From the NCBI GenBank assembly GCA_030685235.1, contig MU839206.1, positions 62,001 through 126,000 of the forward strand: a stretch of DNA of 64,000 nucleotides. Direction: 5' to 3'. Of the stretch, positions 20,242 through 33,176 are shown piece by piece. A program made the position numbers and the translations under genes. Source of the DNA: Copromyces sp. CBS 386.78. Taxonomy: Eukaryota > Ascomycota > Sordariomycetes > Sordariales > Sordariaceae. Under the pieces are notes generated by a model. The model ran no database searches, was not told the origin of the DNA, and saw nothing but the letters and a program-made list of their open reading frames with translations. Every line of letters begins with the position of its first letter. The first letter of the stretch is position 1.

Positions 20242-23200
20242 GTTCTCCGAGGGAGCGGGTTCGGCTGGTGGTGGTGGTGTTATGGTTTCGCGGGCTTTGC
20301 CCTTGTCAGTGGCCCTCGTGGTGTTGAGGGCTTCCTTCTTTGATTCCTCCACTTTGGCGATTGGAAAGGTAATTTTGGGGATTTCCTTGAACGGGGAACG
20401 TCCTTGTTCCGGGGGTCGGGGTCTTGAACGCCTTGAGATGCGTTGGCTAGGACCTCGGTTGGTGAAACGTGAGGAGACTGTTGTCTATGGCTTCGTGGAG
20501 GCTGGGTGGTACGCTGGTGTGACGTTGTGTTGCGGTGATGCTTTGAAGCACTTGACTCTTTTGACGCTTGTTGAACGGTCTATTCGAAAGTGGTGTAGAA
20601 AGGTGAAACCGATTCGAGATTCTGTGCGATGTAATCCTCGTTCTTATACCCAGCGAGAGCTCTGGGATCCCGCAGCACGAAGATCAATGGCTCATGGGAT
20701 GCTCTTTTCGACAGAAGCGTCGTTCTTTTGTTTTCCGTATCCAGCCTGTTCGAGACCTAGGAAAGGTGTCGCAGCAGGACATGTGGAAGGGTAGAGTCGA
20801 GTCACGACAGCTACCAAGACCGACGCATTCCCATCCGAGAGAGTCAGGAGAGTTGTGATGAAAGGAGGGCAAGGAAGCAATGATGAGGGACGAGAAATGT
20901 GTTGAAGAAGTGGAAACGAGGAGAGTGATTCAGATATTGGAAGCACAGAAAAAAAGATCACTGTTCTTTTTCCGAGTCCTTTTGATCCTGAAGAGACACT
21001 GACGTTGTCAAGGACAGGTCAATCAAAGCCAAGACAAGACGTTTGCTTGCCTGATCTACCCCTCCATGACAGATTGGACCCGATGGGATACAATGTGGTA
21101 CACGGTAGACAGGCCGGGAGTGGCTTCAAAGCTGTGAAAGGGTCAGGTATCAAGAGAAGTCAGTGTCAAGGACTTTGTCTTCTTGCTCAGCCTCTCCATG
21201 TTTGCAACAGACGAGACGGACGATATTGTACTAACCTCTTCAGGGTACCGAACACATGCGCAACTTGCATGGCCCATTCCTGGAGATCATCCCTCATTGT
21301 CCACCAACATCATGTTCCTATTGGACTAGGGTGGTTCACTCAGCCCGCCCTGCCGCGAGGGGGGTTGCGCAACCCGTGGATGTTCCGCGGGAGGCATGAG
21401 GTGGGCGGAGCTAGAGAGGGGGACATTGGGGAAAAATGGGGGGAAATGTCTTGATGCGAAAGAAGTCAGAAAGAAAGAAGGATGGAAGCCAACCCTCTTG
21501 GCGGCGCTAGACCCCATTGAATACCGATTCCACACTAACTGTACATTATTACCATTTCCATCTTCATGTACTGATCTTACCGTACCACACACCGAGGCTG
21601 TCTACCAGATATGTCACTTTGTTTCATCTTCCTGGATCCTTGCTTGCATCACAGGTCGATGGACGGCACGACGGACAGATTGCGTGGCGGCGAGGTACTG
21701 CGTCACCACCAAATGTGGAATCCAGGGCGAACGTCACATCGACTCGACTTGACTCGAGCAAACGGAAGGCCAAAATCAATGTCGATACAGAAGTAAAGAC
21801 CACGGTACCGCCAACCCTTTTCCCACCCGGCGTTACGCATCATGGGAAAAAAGAGAGCTTGCAAGGACAAGGACAGGGACCAGGTAGGCATGCTGTGTTT
21901 CCCCACGATACACACTACACTACACACCACATATTCTTCCCACAGCACACGATCTTATATCCGCTTGCTTGCTCGCTCGCCTCGGCCTCGGCTTAATGGA
22001 AAGTATCATGTAAGATCCACGGAAGGAACACTGGTATTAGCAGTCATCGTCAACCCCGAGTTGTGAACAAACTCAGCAACACGAAAGAAAGCGGCGAAAC
22101 ATAAGAGCCGGTGAAGATGGTCAGAGGCTGAGCCGCCTCACGGTTCCATTGTACTCGACGACGTATAACCTCTCGTGTCTTTCGTCAAGGGGCTATTACC
22201 AAGCGCTAGACACCAATCGTGGACATAATAAGGGGTGACCCGACCAAAGCCTCTCCGGTAGGTGGCAAGCATTCACTCCTCCAAAGACCATCATCAACTT
22301 GAAGGATCTCGGTAGACAAAAGCCGAAACAAAGCCGCCGCCACTGGAACGAGGCAAGGTCAGATGAAGACGACGGACAAGAATGACATGACAGGTAAGGC
22401 AACACAGCCTGGAACCACGCACCGCATCAAGCAGTGAGTGGTGTAGTGTGGTAACCGGTAGTCAGGTTCGGGAAAGTGGGCAGGTAGACAAACAGGTAGG
22501 TGGTGAGATATAACCCGTGCTACACAATGAGAGAGGTCGGGCCGGTTTTTGAGGTCGAGGTAGAGGTAGAGGAGTATAGAGCAAGCAAGCTTGTAAGTTT
22601 GTTTAATGAGGCGAGTGGGTGTTGGTGCGAAAGGGATGAACACAAATGACTGAGTTGTCATAAAGTTAGGGTACCAAAATGTCAACCAAGTCTTGTATAA
22701 AGCCAATAGGTTACTAACAATATCAGAAGACCACCCTCCCATGACACACCAGTAAACACCCACCCACTCAACACCTCCGTTGACTGCAAAACGTAAAAAA
22801 TGAACAGGTATCAATGGCGAGAAGGAGAAAGAGCAAGGGAACGATCACGCCATCACCAAGCACCACCGTCCTCTTAACCAGAGCGCCGTCTATTTCCGAT
22901 CCGAGGGTCCCCAGTGCCATGCAGGTAAATCTATATCCATATCCGAGTCGAGAGATGATGAGTGAGGTATATCGACGGGTCCATATCTTTCTGGCTTTTC
23001 CTTCGCCTTTCCTTTTCCTCCCTTCCTTTCCATCAGCTAAATTCCCCAGTTTCCAACCCATGCTTATTTTACCCTTTTCCAATCCCAAATGCCTTTACCC
23101 AAATGTGTTCCCTTTTTTTTCTTTAATTTTTTCTTTTCCCCCTTTTCCGCATTTCCCACCCATGACATACCAGTCTCTTGTCTTTGGTACTGTCCCAACC

Positions 23201-23795
23201 CTTTCTATACAAGTTTTCTGAACAAAAGTCTGCCAACAAGCGTTCCCTTGACTTGTCCGTGGCGTTGATAACATAACCTCCTGTTGTTTGGTTGACATGA
23301 ATGAAGTGTGTCCGTCCGGGGTTGTTCTTCTTTCAACAAACCCATAAGCGAGACCAAAACCAATAAGCCAAAAAAACAGGAACGTGACATGAAAACAGGT
23401 ATAACAAAGTGCCTCCGACCGAGTGGATGCTTACATGACCCAACCCTTTCTATAAAGCCTCACGGCCTCCTTCCCGTATATCTTCTTGACCAATGATGAT
23501 GCAACCGAAATATGACAAAAACCCGAAAATCTAGATCCAGAGGGGAGTCTTGTAGAGGGGATATAACCAACCAAACCAATGCGCGAAAAAAAACAAGAAA
23601 ACAAAAAAAGAGCAAAGTCCAAAAGTCAACCCGCGAAGCCTCAATAGGTGGTGTAGGTGCGGGCGTAGAAGCCGAGGAACTCTACACCCCACTCCGCCCA
23701 CTCACTCTCAAGCAAGAGAGGGAATTCCCTCCCCCCTTTTCACCTCACCTCTCACCATCATCACCTTCCACCTCACCCCCCCCCGAGAGCCAAAC
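20242..23795. other. 3.5-kb intergenic region
   Basis: This region lies between the start of the Zn2Cys6 gene and the 3' end of the next minus-strand gene. It should contain the promoter and long leader of the former and the 3' UTR of the latter (an A/T-rich stretch at about 23090-23800). Short frames here lack domain features or convincing codon bias. No RNA gene or transposon is seen. Confidence 0.4.
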
Positions 23796-24739
23796 TCAAC
23801 GAAACCTAGCAGCAGCCGCCGCCGCCCGTTCCTGAATCTGCTGTTCCGTGCTGACATACAACTTATCCAAAAAGTCCATAGCCGGTGCATCCTTGAGGAT
23901 CTTGGCGACCTGGATCCCCGCGCTGATCAGCTGCAAAATATTCCGATCATCTTTCAGGGGCCGGCTCTGATGCTTAGCCGCATGTCTCATCTCGAGACTA
24001 TTTTCCAGTATGGTAACGAACTGCTTGATCTGTCCGTTATACAACACCCTCGCAGGGATTCTTCTCTTGGTGGCGAGACGTTTGAGGAGATACACCCACT
24101 CGGTCCACTCGCGGTCTTGCGGACGCTCGACGGGCCGCATGTCTTGGGTCAGGGGGATGGGGAACTGGTACTTGGCGACAAAGTCGTAGGCGCATTGCGA
24201 GAGGCGGTCGTTGACTTGGGTCAGGACCAAGTCTTGTTCTTGGACCAGGAGGTTGGTGGGCAGATGCGGGAGCTCGCGCTCTTGCATGGCGATGTATTCG
24301 GGCGGTGGACGCTGGAGGAATTGGTGGGGGCCGTCGAACTCGTCACGGTTGGAGGGGCGGCGCTGGGAGCGGCTGCCTCGGTTGTTGCCAGTGCCGTTGC
24401 CGTTATGATTGTTGTGGTGGTTATGATGGCGGTTCTTGTTGCCGCCCGGCTTGCTGGATGATGGTGCTGTTGACAGCGACGGATTGTCGAGCGAGTAGTC
24501 GGAGAGGCTGGGCGAGCCCATGATATCGTCGACCGAGTCCGTCGACGACGAGGCAAACGGCGACGACGACGCCGGGTGGTGGTGATTACCCCATCCCCCA
24601 TGTACCTGTGCGTGGTTGAGGTTGGTCGCGGTGGTCCGGTACTGGCCGTTAAGGTGCCCGGGGACGGCGCCGTGGCTTGGCGCGCTGATGTAGGCCGGTC
24701 CGACGGAGGCTGGTCGGGGGTTGTAAAACTGAGGAGTGG

Positions 24740-24774
<35 letters not shown>

Positions 24775-25182
24775 GCAGCAGCAGCGCCGTGGTCGACGAG
24801 GAAGGGCCCGGCTCGTCCAAGGTTGTATTGGTTCTTTAGGAAGCTGTTGGCTAGCGACACGGCGTTCGTTGGCAGGTTATACGTCGAGGCATTTCCGGTT
24901 GTCGAGAAGGCCACGCTTTGAAGCTTCGGTGTTATTACTTTCGTCGCTCCTCTGAAGATCGGGGATATTCTCGTTGGAGGCAAATAGGTAGGTAGGTTTG
25001 CTTTCTTACCTATGCGGCCGATAGGGACCCCTGCCCGTGACATCGAACGAGGTGTTGTTGTTGTTGTTGGTGGTGTGATGCTGCTGGTATGATGTTGTAT
25101 CGTTGTATAGCGGGCTTTTGGTGCGTCGTCGGTTAGTTAGCTCCAGATGCGCCCCGATATTGCCCCCAAATAGAGGGATCAT
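23796..25182 (-). CDS. Fungal-specific hypothetical protein with polyalanine tract, 442 aa
   Basis: Exons are 25182-25010 and 24951-23796, with a 58-bp intron (GTAAGA...CTTCAG). Removing the intron joins a coding-like first exon (MIPLFGGNIGAHLELTNRRR) to the rest, although the intron also lacks an in-frame stop in another phase. The first about 260 residues are low complexity: Asn/His/Ser-rich, with about 15 consecutive alanines encoded by a GCC/GCA repeat (24745-24790). The C-terminal about 180 residues look like a conserved helical domain (LPHLPTNLLVQEQDLVL, CAYDFVAKYQFPIPL, DREWTEWVYLLKRLATKRRI, ARVLYNGQIKQFVTIL, LQLISAGIQVAKILKD). I do not recognise a named family or an enzyme motif. The ATG at 25182 is the first in frame; a separate short frame starting at ATG 25300 could be an upstream ORF or a missed 5' exon. 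It might be nuclear or cytosolic; function unknown. Confidence 0.75.
24745..24790. repeat. GCC/GCA trinucleotide repeat (polyalanine)
   Basis: A run of GGC (plus strand) followed by AGC units lies inside the 442-aa gene and encodes about 15 alanines on the minus strand. The repeat keeps the frame in multiples of three and is likely length-polymorphic. Confidence 0.85.
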
Positions 25183-28100
25183 CTGACGGTCAATGTTGGG
25201 GGGGGTTTTAGGTTGTATTTTCCCACCTGCGCGTAGAGAGCCAAGGGTCACTCGGCATACCGGCCGACGTGCGGTAGGCAAAGTCCGGCTGCGCCATCTT
25301 AGTCTTGTTTTTTCCTTTTTCTTTTTCTTACAATAGCTGATCTGTCGGAATGGGATTTCCAGAGATGCAATTCTTGTTGAAACAGCTTCCCGTCCAAAAT
25401 GGGTGGTATTTTACCAAGACTTTTTCTTTTGCAAACCCGGGCGAGCGCAAAAACCGCAACACGGAAAACTCAGAAAAAAATATGGCCCGCAAGAGTAGTT
25501 GAAATTGGCAGAGGTAATAAAAAAAAAGGAAAAAGTTGTATCCAGCAAAAGGGCAGAAAATCGAAAAACGTGCGGCCAGGATTTCCTGGGATACCGGCTA
25601 CCAAAATCTTTCAACTCCAGAAGGATCCACGAAACGGAGCTTTGGCGATAACCTCACTGGGATATCCGATCTTTTCGGCGGGTTCGCGAATGATCCAGGG
25701 GACCAGTCCGGTCGGGCGGGTATGACAGCTCTCGGCGGCGGGCGCACGTGTGGATTCCTATTTTTTATCTGACCACGAACCGAACCCGAGATCAACAGCG
25801 GCAGCGGCGTGTCCTGCGCTCGATAACCAGCAGCATGGCACTCTCCCTTCGGACGAAGAGATGAGAAAGATAAAAAGGAAGAAGACTCCACAAGACTCCC
25901 GAGGGCTAGACCCACGATGGAGACATATATGCCTCCAAGGTTGACGCTGTCACGACAGTGAGCAGCACAGATACGATACGGCGCGACACGGTATCCTGGA
26001 CATGGAGGTTAAACCACGCGGTGTTTGTGTGTGTGGCGCCCGTGCCGGTTCCCCCCCCGTTCGGCAGTGAGGAGGATGAGAGCACGACAACGCACACGTG
26101 CAAGCACAAGCGAGCCATGTCGACTTTGGACCACCAGCAAGCGCCGCGTGGGGCATGTTCCGATGTTTCTTCTGACTCGCGCAAAAGGTCCAAATCAATT
26201 GGGTGTGAACGACAACGGAAGATGATGTTCGGGTTGGCGAGACGTAGCCATGATCGCTGGCCGCAAACAAGTCAACAAAGTCAAACCGCAGGACGAGAGT
26301 GAGTGCATCTTGGCATGCTCGTGGGTTCTTTGCTTGGTCGTCGTTCGTTGGTTGCCGGGACACCCTGGACATCTGATAATGCGCCGCAATCCTCGGTTCT
26401 CCAGGGCCAGAGGGTGGCCTGCACTTGCAGGGCAGAAGCATCTGTACGGTGGATTGGAGTGCTCCTGCTGGTGGTGGTGAATCCCAATGGTGTTGGCCAT
26501 TTCATTGACAACATGTCAGTCAGCCGGCGGGAAGTGGGTGGTGGTCTGGTCTGGTTGCCCGGATGAGTACACCCCAACAACATCGTGAAGACAAGGCTCA
26601 CCAAAACGGTTTGACGGTGTAGGTTCCACGGGATAACCTGTCGCCGGTCAAGGAGTAGGGCACCAGCGTTGGGCAATGGCAGACGAGACAAAAGTTGGCC
26701 AAAGACGGCGTGTTCTTGGTTGTCGCCCAAAGGCCATCTTTCCATGATTGGTGCAAGGAGCTCCCCTGCTCTCGACCGAACAAGTCGGAGCTGGTTGTGA
26801 TTCGGAGAACGTGAAGCTCTGGAAGGGTTGGGCACAAATGGAACACAGTTCGCTGGCAAGCCCAATTTATGCCTTGATGCCATATGCCATACCGCCCGTT
26901 TACCGACTTTTTCCTCCCCTCCCCCAACCCCCATCCTGCTGCGAATCCTGCCTCCAATCCCGCATCCCGTGTGCGTGGCCATGGCTCCGTTCTGTCTGTG
27001 GCCCTGCACCTCTCTGCGGCCTCTGCCGCCCGGTGCGGGCATGCGGTTCCGGATTCTTTAATGTTGTGTGTCCTGCCCCCTTTCTTCCGCAACCCTCCCA
27101 TCTTTGGGTCTCCCCTGTCCGACTGCCCGTTCCTCTTCCTTAAAAAGGGTCAGGACCAAAGCTGAGATCCGCATCAGGACCTCCAAGTCCCGAGATCTGG
27201 TGTACGGATATCAGCCTTGGGAAAGACCACATACGGCGCCGCCATATTGCCCCCAAGAAAAAAAAACCAAACGGATGCCCAAAATGTGAGGCCGGAATGG
27301 GATCTCATTCATGAGATGAGAGGACATGTTGCGTCGGCGAGACCCCTTCTCTCATCGCATGTCTCGCCCGTTGCAACGGTCTCGCTTCCCGGCCGCCGGT
27401 TGTGTGGAAACCGTTTGGAGCATTGGAAGATGGACGGCCCCACCTCGCCGCCAGTCCCGGATACCCCGTTACGTTGGATGACCGTTTCTTTTGCGACCGT
27501 CCCCGTCGCGGATTTGGATGCCGGCCTTGTTTCTTGCCCTTTTCGGTTTCCCTTGTCTCGGTCCGGATGAGCCGCCCGTTCTCCCGAAGCCTCAACCCGG
27601 AGTGGGGATTACCCAACAACACAACACACCTTACCCAGACAACCGGCCCCGGACAGGCCCCTCTATCCGGTTACCTCCGTGTCATCTCCGGAGGCAGTTA
27701 TCACATGATTACGTTTCGTCAGGTGAGTGACCATCGAGAAGATGCATCGGCCCACAAGCATCCATGAAGGACTGTAAAGAGAAAACATGGTGTAGCTGTG
27801 TTGGACCACCATCAACTTACGTTTCCCGACAAGACAAAGCAGCCCATGGAGGACCTGGATGGATGGATGGTGTTTGTGTTGATGCTGTTCCAAGTTGGAA
27901 CTTTCAGATGGGCCTTAGCTCAACTCCGGGGTGGAAGTCCGCCCCGGTCGAAATCTGCGGTAGTACACCGATCTGGAGCTTTGCGCCATCCCCTGGAACC
28001 TCATCTGATACCGATATCTTTCTGAGACTCACTTACATACATCTGGAGGCAAAGTAGACCCTGATGACACCATCGTCCGACCGATACCCACTCGACAGCG

Positions 28101-31100
28101 TGCCACCACAGGTCTCGTTTACCCTACCCACCATATCAGCTGGCTTGGTATCCCCTGCATCTGTATGGGATCAAGTTCTACATGATGCCTGGCGGGGTGC
28201 TTTGTGTATCAAGGAGCTGTTTGATGAGGGGTTCTGGTGTTACAACATATCACGTTGCTGTGCTGTATGAGATATGGACCAATCCCGAGATCGACGACAT
28301 GTTGTGGCACTCGGTCAAGTCAAGCCACTATCGAGAGCGATGACCGGATGCAAGCCACTCATTCAGTGGTAGGGACCAAGGAATGGCTGCAAGTTTTTCA
28401 CGGGGTGTGGCAGGGCATGGGATCTGAGCTGGATGAGATCCCACAGCGGACAAGTCTTGCTAGAGGCTTGCGCTGACGGTTTCTCACCTGCTTAGCCTCA
28501 TGGCCATTAAAATACAGCGGTATGCGAGAGTGGCTCATCACTGCTTTGGCATGGCGTTGATTGTTTGCTCGGGGCTTGCGTGCGATTTTTCCCGAATGAC
28601 AGACGCGGCCCGTGAATGATCAAGCCACCAACAAAGCAGCATGTTATGGCCTCAGCCTCTTTTGTGGTTGTTGAAGCCCGACAAATTTCGTCTCCGCCGT
28701 TCGACATTTCTTGAGGAGGCATCCCACCATGGTTTTGGAATCATGCTAAAGGGGGTGCAATTGGCATGAAGGAAGCTCGGCGAACAAGTTTGCGACGGCC
28801 GCTGGCAGTGCACTAACAGCCCAGCAGTTGTAGCGACCTTGCTTGACTGAACACTCGATTTCGCCACCTCCGTCATCTTTTGTCGTCCGCCACCCAGTTC
28901 GCGATTTCAACACGCTCCATCGATTGCATCTGCAAAGTTCGATACATTTGGACGCATTCTCATGTTTCAACAAATCGCCTTCGACTTTGTCCGAGTTCTT
29001 TGATGTCGGTGTTCAATCGGAGACATTCATCGGTATGCCCGCCTTTTCAACCACCTCTGATTGTGGTCCGGTTACACACGATATGTTACGCTTTCCAAAA
29101 CGATCCATGCTACGAAACCGCGGTTGGACTTTGGGATCGGATCGGGATGGGTTGGTTCCAGGCGACGAGGGGAGCGCAAAGAGAACGCAAGGAGAGCGTA
29201 ATGTGACTGGGCACAACATATTGGAAAGGGCTTGGCTGGCGTGTGAGGGAAAGGGGGAATCGATTACCAACTTTCGCTGCGACGGCTGCATCGCATAGGG
29301 ACGTCAACAATCCACCGACTTGACGCGTCCACTTCGACAATGTCGCCTTGCAGACATGGCTACACACGGCGCGAAGGATAGCTTGGAGGAATGCATCGGT
29401 CCCATCGACGACGATCCAGCCCAAATTGATCCCTATCACGAAGAGAGCCACGATAGGGTGATGCCGAAGTTGCTCCATCAGCATCTGGACGATTCGAGGT
29501 TTTGGCCAAAACGACGACCGATCTTCCCGTCCACGGCTCACCACCATCGGCGAAGACAGGGCCATCTCAGCATGGTGTCGTACTTGAGCAGGGATTCAAC
29601 ACATGGTCGGCGCTCCACAACCTGATGAGCGCAGTCAATGGAGCACGAGGGGAAGATATGGGAAGGCCATTATGCGATTGGGGCGCTGGAACAGGAGATG
29701 GTGAGGGTGGGCGGTTTGGCTCGAGAAGGCGGAGGCTGGCTGGAAGATTCTTCTGGGGACACGGCGAGATTTGACCAGACGACGACGACGATGATGACTG
29801 GACCTCCCTTGGACCCTCTTTGGACCCTCCTGCAAGACGACCCACGATATCGGACGCATTGGTGCCTTTGCGCATGGAAATCATCATGTTGTCGACACCT
29901 CAACTTTATGAGCCGTTGAGTGCATAAAGAACGACGACGAAGAGCAAATCGGCGCTCCCTTGGTCAATAGCACCATGGCATTCGGAACCATTATTGCCTC
30001 CTCTTGCCGCATCGCCATTGAGGTCAGGTAAGTGAAGCCCAACCAGCTTATCTCGTGAGGCAGACATTGGCAGACATTGGTAAAAACTGAGTGCAGATGC
30101 AATCAAGATATGCCACTCAGATGTCGGCAAATTCCATGCCGAGGGTGCCAGTTGATGGACATGGTGGAGAATGTGGGAGGGTAGCGTCGTGTCGATGCGG
30201 CTTTGGAAAAAAAAAAAAAGTTCCTTAAAAAATGAGGTGGTTGCATTACACGCTGGCAATGCATGAAGTGGCTCAATGCATGTCAGAACGATAAGTCGTC
30301 GAGTTGAGACCCTGATATGATATCGGACGAAACCATCGCATCCTATCCCGTCTCTGCGCCCACTCCTCCTGCGAAGCCGCACACAGGCTGATGACCCATC
30401 GATAAGCATCACGGAACTCATGACGCGTTCCGTCTTCGACAGCAGCAGTCAGATTTGCCAGACTCGGACACACTTGGCGATTATCCGCTTCATCCGCCAT
30501 GAAGTCGTCGCAGGCAGTCCCGTCCATCCAGACGGCCGGACGACCAGACATCGACACAACCGTCAACAGACAGACAGCCCCTTTGCAGCAACAGACATAG
30601 TCAGCAGTAACCATCAGACGATCTTGTGCCGCAGTCATTTCCGTTTGTCAGTCCCGGCCCTCGAGACTGGATCACAATGGAAGCCATCTCCTTCTTCAGC
30701 GGTGCATGGCTGTCCACTCAGGTCGCAGAGACGGCTTGTGGAAGCAGTGCCGGGACAGCATTGGCTGGAGGAGAGCCTCTCATCCGGTCTCTTGGAGATG
30801 CGGGTTGGCGATTGGGTGAGCACGCACTTGGTGAGACCAGTTGCGAAGAGGCTGCTTGTCTGCTCAGTTCCAAGCCTCTTGATGAGTTGTCAACGAGGCA
30901 GTCTTCCATTTTCTGCAGGCATCCTGAGCAGACCACCATCCAAGGCGGGGGTCCATTTGGATTTGAGCGTTGTCAGTGCAGCGCGGCTACCATTGCAGCG
31001 GCGCATGCGTTGGATGGCGGAACATTTGAAACATTTCTCGCATTTTTTGGCTCCATATCATCCCCATTTTGCAGATTGACGAGGAGAGACGGAGAGACGG

Positions 31101-32877
31101 CTTTCCAACTAAGTTTTGATTCTGTCAGATTTTTTTTAGATTTTTTTTGATGTTGAATGAGATTACCCGGCTCACGGTTGAAGATCGCAATTGTCCGGGA
31201 TGCTGATATTGGCAGGCCCGGTGTGTGTTTTGAGCGGTTGCGCCGGCTTCTCTACATTTTTCTTGTTCGTATTCTCGTTGCATCATCATCTCCCGCCAAA
31301 TCACTCCCCTATCCGTCTCATCACCCAGTTATCTTATCACAGCCAAGCACAGCCAAGGGCGTGTGTGATATTGATGTTGATGACGGCGGTGGTGGTGTTG
31401 TGGGAGGGCTATTTTCGCAATTCGCGCAAGACATACACACCCTGACACCCCGGAGTCAGACCCCTCCTTTCAGTGAAAACAAGTGGGCTGGGAGGGTGCC
31501 TCTGGGACCGGGGGATATCTGCATTGATGTGTTGGCAAGCCATGTGCTGCATCCAACGCCAGTCGCGGGCAGCCAATGCGGTCTCAGAGCCGGCCCCGGT
31601 TGCAGGCTAACCATCGTCACCGGGCATGATAGGCCGGGGAGCTATCCTTGGCCCCGCTGTTAGACCCTCCATGTTTCTCTTCCATCGCTTGTCGCATCGC
31701 CGGAAAACAGGATAACAGGCCAGTCAGACGCCGGACCATGACCATCACGCCGGGCCTCGTCAGCCGCGGCCTATTGCACGTGCAGCAGGATGTGGTGCCA
31801 GCTCAGCTTTTGCGCACTTTTGCGAGAACGAGAATGTGACAAGTCTGCCGGGTGCAGAAGTGCAATTATTGCGGAGGAGGAGGTGGGAGGCTGGGAAAGA
31901 GGGGGAACTGGGAAAGTGAAAAGTGAAAAGAGGCTGTGGGAAAGTGGTGAGAATCTGGTTTGGAGTTGAGATTGGCGCAGCGCAGTTGAGATTTCTGGTG
32001 TTAGTGTCTGGAAGACGAAACGACGGGAAAACAGCAACAGCAACAGCAGGCAGAGAGAGCCAGAGCGGGAAAAGTGGGGTATGCAATGTTCTGCACCTCA
32101 CTGGTAGGTCGTGGTGCAATTCCATGGATGCTCCCCTGCAATGCAAAGCCTCTCTTCATGTCGAATGAGTTGGACGAGGGGGGGTGTGTGAGGGTGTGAA
32201 GGGACCGGGGTCGAGGAGGAAGGAAGGCTGCACGGAATGATTCGGTTTCTCACTGGTGGTCACAAGAAAAAGAGAAAATCAAGAGCAACGGGGGGAAGGA
32301 GCGACAGTCTGCTCGACATTAAAACCAGACTTTTTCCCCTCGTCTGCCCAACAGCTGCTCTTTCCTGGACCAAATTTCCTCACCGCACTTTCTTCGAAGC
32401 CCAACCCGTCTTGGATTTGTGCCCAACGGCCCTCTCAGCCAACCACCAAGCGCCTGCCCTCACTGGACTCAGCCCTGGACCACACGCACCCAACCACAGG
32501 AACCACTCACACCAAATCCGGATCCAATCCTTCTCGACGCTTCTTCGGCTCCTTCCTCAGCTTCTTATACAAGCTCTTGCCTCCCTCATCTCGTCATCTT
32601 GCGTCTCTTCTCTTTCTGTACACACCAGACCAGAGAAGGCAGGAGATCTACAACCCACACAGGATTACTGAGGACTTCCCCGCTCTGCCCAGGTGTTTCA
32701 CGACAGCCCTAGGTTGAGTCTCACGACACACTTTCGAGCCCAAAGGACTTTTTCTCTCTTCACTCTCAGTTCAAGCCACAAGGACTTTCTGCTCTCTGCT
32801 CCGAGTGTTATTTGCTCAGAGTGCTTACCAGAGAGCGTTGCCACCACAGGACACTGGACACACACACAGCCCGAGGA
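25183..32877. other. 7.7-kb region with no supported gene
   Basis: This is the largest gene-free stretch. Open frames up to about 250 codons occur on both strands (for example around 26281-27042 and 30420-31079), but none shows a domain, a signal peptide, sustained fungal codon preference or believable splice structure. GC content is normal and RIP-like damage is absent, so it is not an obvious dead transposon. The last 600 bp (about 32240-32877) are pyrimidine- and CA-rich and probably form the long 5' leader of the Con7-like gene. A 10-bp tandem duplication (CAGACATTGG twice) sits at about 30061-30080. Confidence 0.4.
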
Positions 32878-33111
32878 ATGACTGCCATTGTTGTGCCCAG
32901 GAATTCTGATAACACAATGTCTGGCTACAACACCCACGTTGAGCTGGATGAGGTTCACACCCCCTCGAGGTATTTTGCGCTGCTTTCTTATCTTTCTACT
33001 TGGGAGGCCCATTGTGCTTTTTTTGCGTTTCTTCTGCATCTTCATGTTGAGTGTCAAGTCTTGTCTATTTCCTTTTGTTCTGGCGTTCGGTGTGTTTACT
33101 ATCTCGACATC

Positions 33112-33176
<65 letters not shown>

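Noticed and set aside
26281..27143. Several overlapping frames on both strands suggesting a gene
   Set aside because: No frame has a recognisable domain or consistent codon bias, and no splice pattern joins them.
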